From Thermodesulfobacteriota bacterium (GTDB lineage: Bacteria > Desulfobacterota > BSN033 > UBA1163): a stretch of DNA of 8,800 nucleotides. Positions 6,926-8,800 of the stretch are shown one piece after another. Position numbers and translations under genes: made by a program. Each line of letters opens with the position of its first letter. The stretch's first letter is position 1. The stretch spans positions 1 through 8,800 of the forward strand of contig JASEIE010000160.1 in the NCBI GenBank assembly GCA_030024065.1, read 5' to 3'. Under the pieces are notes generated by a model, which was not told where the DNA came from, made no database searches, and saw only the letters and a program-made list of their open reading frames with translations.

Positions 6926-7555
6926 TTATGCATTCACATCGGTATATTCAAATCCTTTCGGGATTCCAAATTTCTCATAAAATTTTTCAAACTTCGATTC
7001 AACCTCTCGATTGACTTGATGGAAAAGGTTATTCCCCTTAGTATCGATATCGATGATGAAGGGCCCCCCCTTCTCAAGTTCCATCACCCAGGTCGCTTCT
7101 GTCCGGCCCAACTCCTCCAAGAAATGGACTCCCAAGACCTTCTTTACCTGATTTGCCAAAAGGTTCCCCATGATCCCGACGACGGTCAAATGGACCGCTC
7201 CAAACTTCTTCATCATTTCCATCGTCCCATTGCCCATGGTGGTCTTTCCAATGATGGCTCTAATTCCCAATTTCTTTATGGTGGCAGGTCCATATTTTTC
7301 AAACCGGATACTTGATGTTGGTGCCATCGAAACCGGCCTCCATGAATCATCTACCTTTTCCATGACAGGTCCAATATGCATCAGGACATTCATCTGCTTG
7401 AAATCGAGCGAAGGAATAATATTTTGATCAATGGCTCGGATGTGAAAGAGGGACCTTCCTGTGTAGACAGGACCATCCAAAAAGACCACATCTCCAACCT
7501 CAAGTCCTCGAACATCTTCCTCCGTTAACGGAATCTTTAAATATTTCTCGGCCAT
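6926..7555 (-). CDS. Class I fumarate/tartrate-type hydro-lyase beta subunit (FumA C-terminal domain/TtdB family)
   Basis: 209 residues, normal for a stand-alone beta subunit. The fold signature starts with LTEEDVRGLEVGDVVFLDGPVYTGR (about 10-34), followed by IGPV, a substrate-binding segment APTSSIR (78-84), then IGKTTMG (102-108) and a C-terminal ATWVMELEKGGPFIIDIDTKG. In class I fumarases this domain supplies Arg, Thr and Lys residues around the substrate held on the [4Fe-4S] cluster of the alpha subunit. R34, T80, R84 and K104 appear to be their equivalents. The surrounding consensus is altered: ARDAAHK is GRSLFHI here, GPTT.GRM is APTSSIR, and GKGGM is GKTTM. The reaction class (anti addition or removal of water on a dicarboxylate) is secure, the exact substrate less so. 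The ATG at 7555 has AAGGAG five bases upstream. The alpha gene lies upstream but is separated by about 190 bases containing a palindromic repeat. Confidence 0.92.
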   Translation of the reverse strand: MAEKYLKIPLTEEDVRGLEVGDVVFLDGPVYTGRSLFHIRAIDQNIIPSLDFKQMNVLMHIGPVMEKVDDSWRPVSMAPTSSIRFEKYGPATIKKLGIRAIIGKTTMGNGTMEMMKKFGAVHLTVVGIMGNLLANQVKKVLGVHFLEELGRTEATWVMELEKGGPFIIDIDTKGNNLFHQVNREVESKFEKFYEKFGIPKGFEYTDVNA

Positions 7556-7611
7556 ATAGACTCCTTATAACCTTTGTTCTATTTTCTTGCAGTCTTCATC
7601 TATGATGGTCT

Positions 7612-7738
7612 TGTAAAAAGTTCCCAAAGTGGTCATTGCGAGCGGAGCGAAGCAATCTCGTATTTCGTAAGTGCTTGATTTCATGGGATTGCTTCGTCGC
7701 TACGCTCCTCGCAATGACGTGTGGTTGGACTTTTTACG
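7612..7738. repeat. Large imperfect palindrome (REP/MITE-like) between the two hydro-lyase subunit genes
   Basis: Two arms of about 45-55 bases flank a roughly 30-base centre. Matching segments include GTAAAAAGT (7613-7621) with ACTTTTTAC (7729-7737), GTCATTGCGAG (7632-7642) with CTCGCAATGAC (7708-7718), and CGAAGCAATC (7648-7657) with GATTGCTTCG (7687-7696). The right arm contains a few extra bases (the GTAGCGAC part), so the pairing is interrupted. The core GTCATTGCGAG...GAAGCAATC is a repeat I recognise as dispersed in many anaerobe genomes. It has no coding capacity. The hairpin starts seven bases after the alpha-subunit stop codon (7745) and would form in the transcript, where it could attenuate or process the message between the two subunits. 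Confidence 0.85.
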
Positions 7739-7744
7739 ATTTCA

Positions 7745-8671
7745 TCATCTGTAATTCCATTCTGGAAAGTCGCTATAGGTGATTTGATTATCCAATGTGA
7801 ATCGGGCAACCTTCCTCCGACTCAAGGAACATTGGGCATTAAAGGCAACTGGTAAACCGGCTGTATGGGTGACTGCATATTCGATATGGACATCGAGAAT
7901 TCCAGATCCTCCCCCCATCCCCATCGGCCCAATTCCCGAATCCTTGACCATTTGGACCAGTTCCTCCTCTAGGGATGAAATCTCTTTATCCGGATGACGG
8001 CTTCCAATCGGTCGAAGTACGGCTGCCTCCTTGGCAATCTTCATGCAGACATCAGCCGTTCCTCCAATCCCGATCCCGATCACATTGGGTGGACATGTCT
8101 TTCCTGCATAGGTTGATTCTTTGATGCAATCCAAGATAAATTTCATAATTCCTTTTTTGCCGTCGGCAGGATACATCATCCGATAGAAGGTTCCGAAGAT
8201 CTCTGACCCTCCGCCTTTGGGAATGGCGATAATGTCCAAAAAGTCGATTTGAGGATCGAATCGAATCTCTACCTTTGGAAGGTAGTAGCCGACATTTGTC
8301 CCTGGATTTTCCCGGGTGATGGGATGAACCATATTGGGCCGAAGCCGGGCATTGGTAGTGGCTTTTTTGATGGCATTTTTACTCACCTCATAAAGTGTGG
8401 AAAACCCGCCTTCAATTCTCACATTATCTCCGGCCCGAACATAAAAAAGAGGGGACCCCGTATCGGGACAAATGAGTCTCCCTTCCTTCTCAGCTAACTC
8501 GCAATTCTTGATGATCGTTTCAAGATGTAGCCTGGCTGTCTCGTATTGCTCTTTTTCAAGGTATTCAAGAAGCGTATTTTTAACATCGGAGGGCATCAAG
8601 GTTACAGCCATGACAATTGAGTTATACATCATGTCATACACCGTTTCTCGATTCACGTATAGTTCTCTCAT
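7745..8671 (-). CDS. Class I fumarate/tartrate-type hydro-lyase alpha subunit
   Basis: 308 residues from the ATG at 8671. An upstream in-frame ATG at 8698 is possible, but GAGGAAGG lies four bases before the 8671 codon and nothing similar precedes 8698. The three cysteines expected to hold the catalytic [4Fe-4S] cluster are C68 (CPDTG), C193 (CPPNVIGIGIGGT) and C281 (NAQCSLSRR). Other family stretches are RPNMVHPITREN (about 111-121), IPKGGGSE (150-157) and GIGPMGMGG (246-254). The family adds or removes water on fumarate/malate, tartrate or mesaconate and is oxygen-sensitive. The usual CQDTG is CPDTG here, replacing a glutamine that contacts substrate in class I fumarases, and NP.TR.NTGDN reads HPITRENPGTN. 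This looks like a divergent subfamily, so the substrate should be treated as open. It is the first gene of the cluster in the window and pairs with the beta subunit encoded after the palindrome. Confidence 0.92.
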   Translation of the reverse strand: MRELYVNRETVYDMMYNSIVMAVTLMPSDVKNTLLEYLEKEQYETARLHLETIIKNCELAEKEGRLICPDTGSPLFYVRAGDNVRIEGGFSTLYEVSKNAIKKATTNARLRPNMVHPITRENPGTNVGYYLPKVEIRFDPQIDFLDIIAIPKGGGSEIFGTFYRMMYPADGKKGIMKFILDCIKESTYAGKTCPPNVIGIGIGGTADVCMKIAKEAAVLRPIGSRHPDKEISSLEEELVQMVKDSGIGPMGMGGGSGILDVHIEYAVTHTAGLPVAFNAQCSLSRRKVARFTLDNQITYSDFPEWNYR

Positions 8672-8675
8672 ATAA

Positions 8676-8683
8676 CCTTCCTC
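8676..8683 (-). promoter_or_regulatory. Ribosome binding site that decides the alpha-subunit start
   Basis: GAGGAAGG on the minus strand, four bases before the ATG at 8671. It lies inside the nine-codon extension that would result from starting at 8698, and so argues for the shorter protein. Confidence 0.65.
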
Positions 8684-8713
8684 GAAATGGATTAACATTA
8701 AATTACTGCAATT

Positions 8714-8765
8714 CAGACACTGGACTTCAGACCTGCCTACCGCAGGCAGGCGTTAGACATCAGAC
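8714..8765. repeat. Short hairpin with flanking CAGAC direct repeats upstream of the cluster
   Basis: CCTGCCT (8732-8738) and AGGCAGG (8744-8750) form a perfect 7-bp stem with a 5-base loop. On either side are near-identical copies GACTTCAGAC (8723-8732) and GACATCAGAC (8756-8765), plus another CAGAC at 8714-8718. It looks like a small dispersed intergenic repeat rather than a terminator, as no T run follows on either strand. No gene is seen in 8699-8800. An AT-rich stretch near 8770-8790 could hold a minus-strand promoter, but I see no convincing -35/-10 pair. Confidence 0.55.
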
Positions 8766-8800
8766 TTCTCTAATATAGGAAATTAACTCTATTCCACTCT

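Noticed and set aside
7556..7744. Hidden small gene, CRISPR array or riboswitch in the gap between the hydro-lyase genes.
   Set aside because: The gap is dominated by one inverted repeat; there are no repeated spacers, no open frame with a ribosome binding site and no riboswitch core that I recognise.
8672..8698. Nine-codon N-terminal extension of the hydro-lyase alpha subunit.
   Set aside because: The only good ribosome binding site (8676-8683) lies inside the extension, in front of the ATG at 8671.
8732..8750. Rho-independent terminator at the right end.
   Set aside because: The stem is GC-rich, but no T run follows it on either strand.

Overview
The window is one long minus-strand gene cluster, read from the right edge (about 8700) to the left edge. 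It holds eight genes with no convincing plus-strand gene. Between 7555 and 1 the genes are separated by only 17-42 bases, and most have clear Shine-Dalgarno sequences, so this part is almost certainly one operon. The base composition is moderate. The iron-sulfur-rich, oxygen-sensitive enzyme set (class I fumarase-type dehydratase, HdrB-like CCG domains, DUF1847) and a palindromic repeat of a type common in anaerobe genomes suggest a strictly anaerobic bacterium. A Desulfobacterota (deltaproteobacterial) or similar uncultured lineage is my best guess; this is inference, as the window has no phylogenetic marker.

Layout in transcription order: (1) 8671-7745, class I fumarate/tartrate-type hydro-lyase alpha subunit; (2) 7738-7612, a large imperfect palindrome between the two hydro-lyase genes; (3) 7555-6926, hydro-lyase beta subunit; (4) 6908-6177, a DUF1847 cysteine-rich protein; (5) 6149-4398, fumarate reductase/succinate dehydrogenase flavoprotein; (6) 4379-2865, a fusion of a fumarate-reductase iron-sulfur subunit with two HdrB/GlpC-type CCG domains; (7) 2822-2511, a 103-residue protein resembling the N-terminal double-psi beta-barrel of Cdc48/VAT ATPases; (8) 2472-1090, an MmgE/PrpD family protein; (9) 1061 to beyond the left edge, a divergent succinyl-CoA-ligase beta subunit whose 3' end is cut off by the window. 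The right 100 bases carry a short hairpin repeat and no gene.

Taken literally, the gene order follows the reductive C4 branch: malate <-> fumarate (hydro-lyase), fumarate <-> succinate (flavoprotein plus iron-sulfur/CCG subunit), succinate <-> succinyl-CoA (ligase). No membrane anchor subunit is present. The iron-sulfur subunit has the TfrB/MfrBE kind of architecture, so the electron partner is probably a thiol/disulfide, a soluble carrier, or a quinone reached through the CCG domains. Several enzymes depart from their family consensus at recognisable motifs (CPDTG for CQDTG in the alpha subunit, TGRS for the usual ARD in the beta subunit, no histidine at the usual covalent-FAD position, altered ligase-domain loops in the SucC-like protein). 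The MmgE/PrpD protein, DUF1847 protein and Cdc48-N-like protein are not needed for a plain fumarate pathway. Together these leave open that the operon handles a related C4/C5 dicarboxylate, such as mesaconate, itaconate or a methylsuccinate-type acid. That alternative is a hypothesis, not a reading of the sequence.
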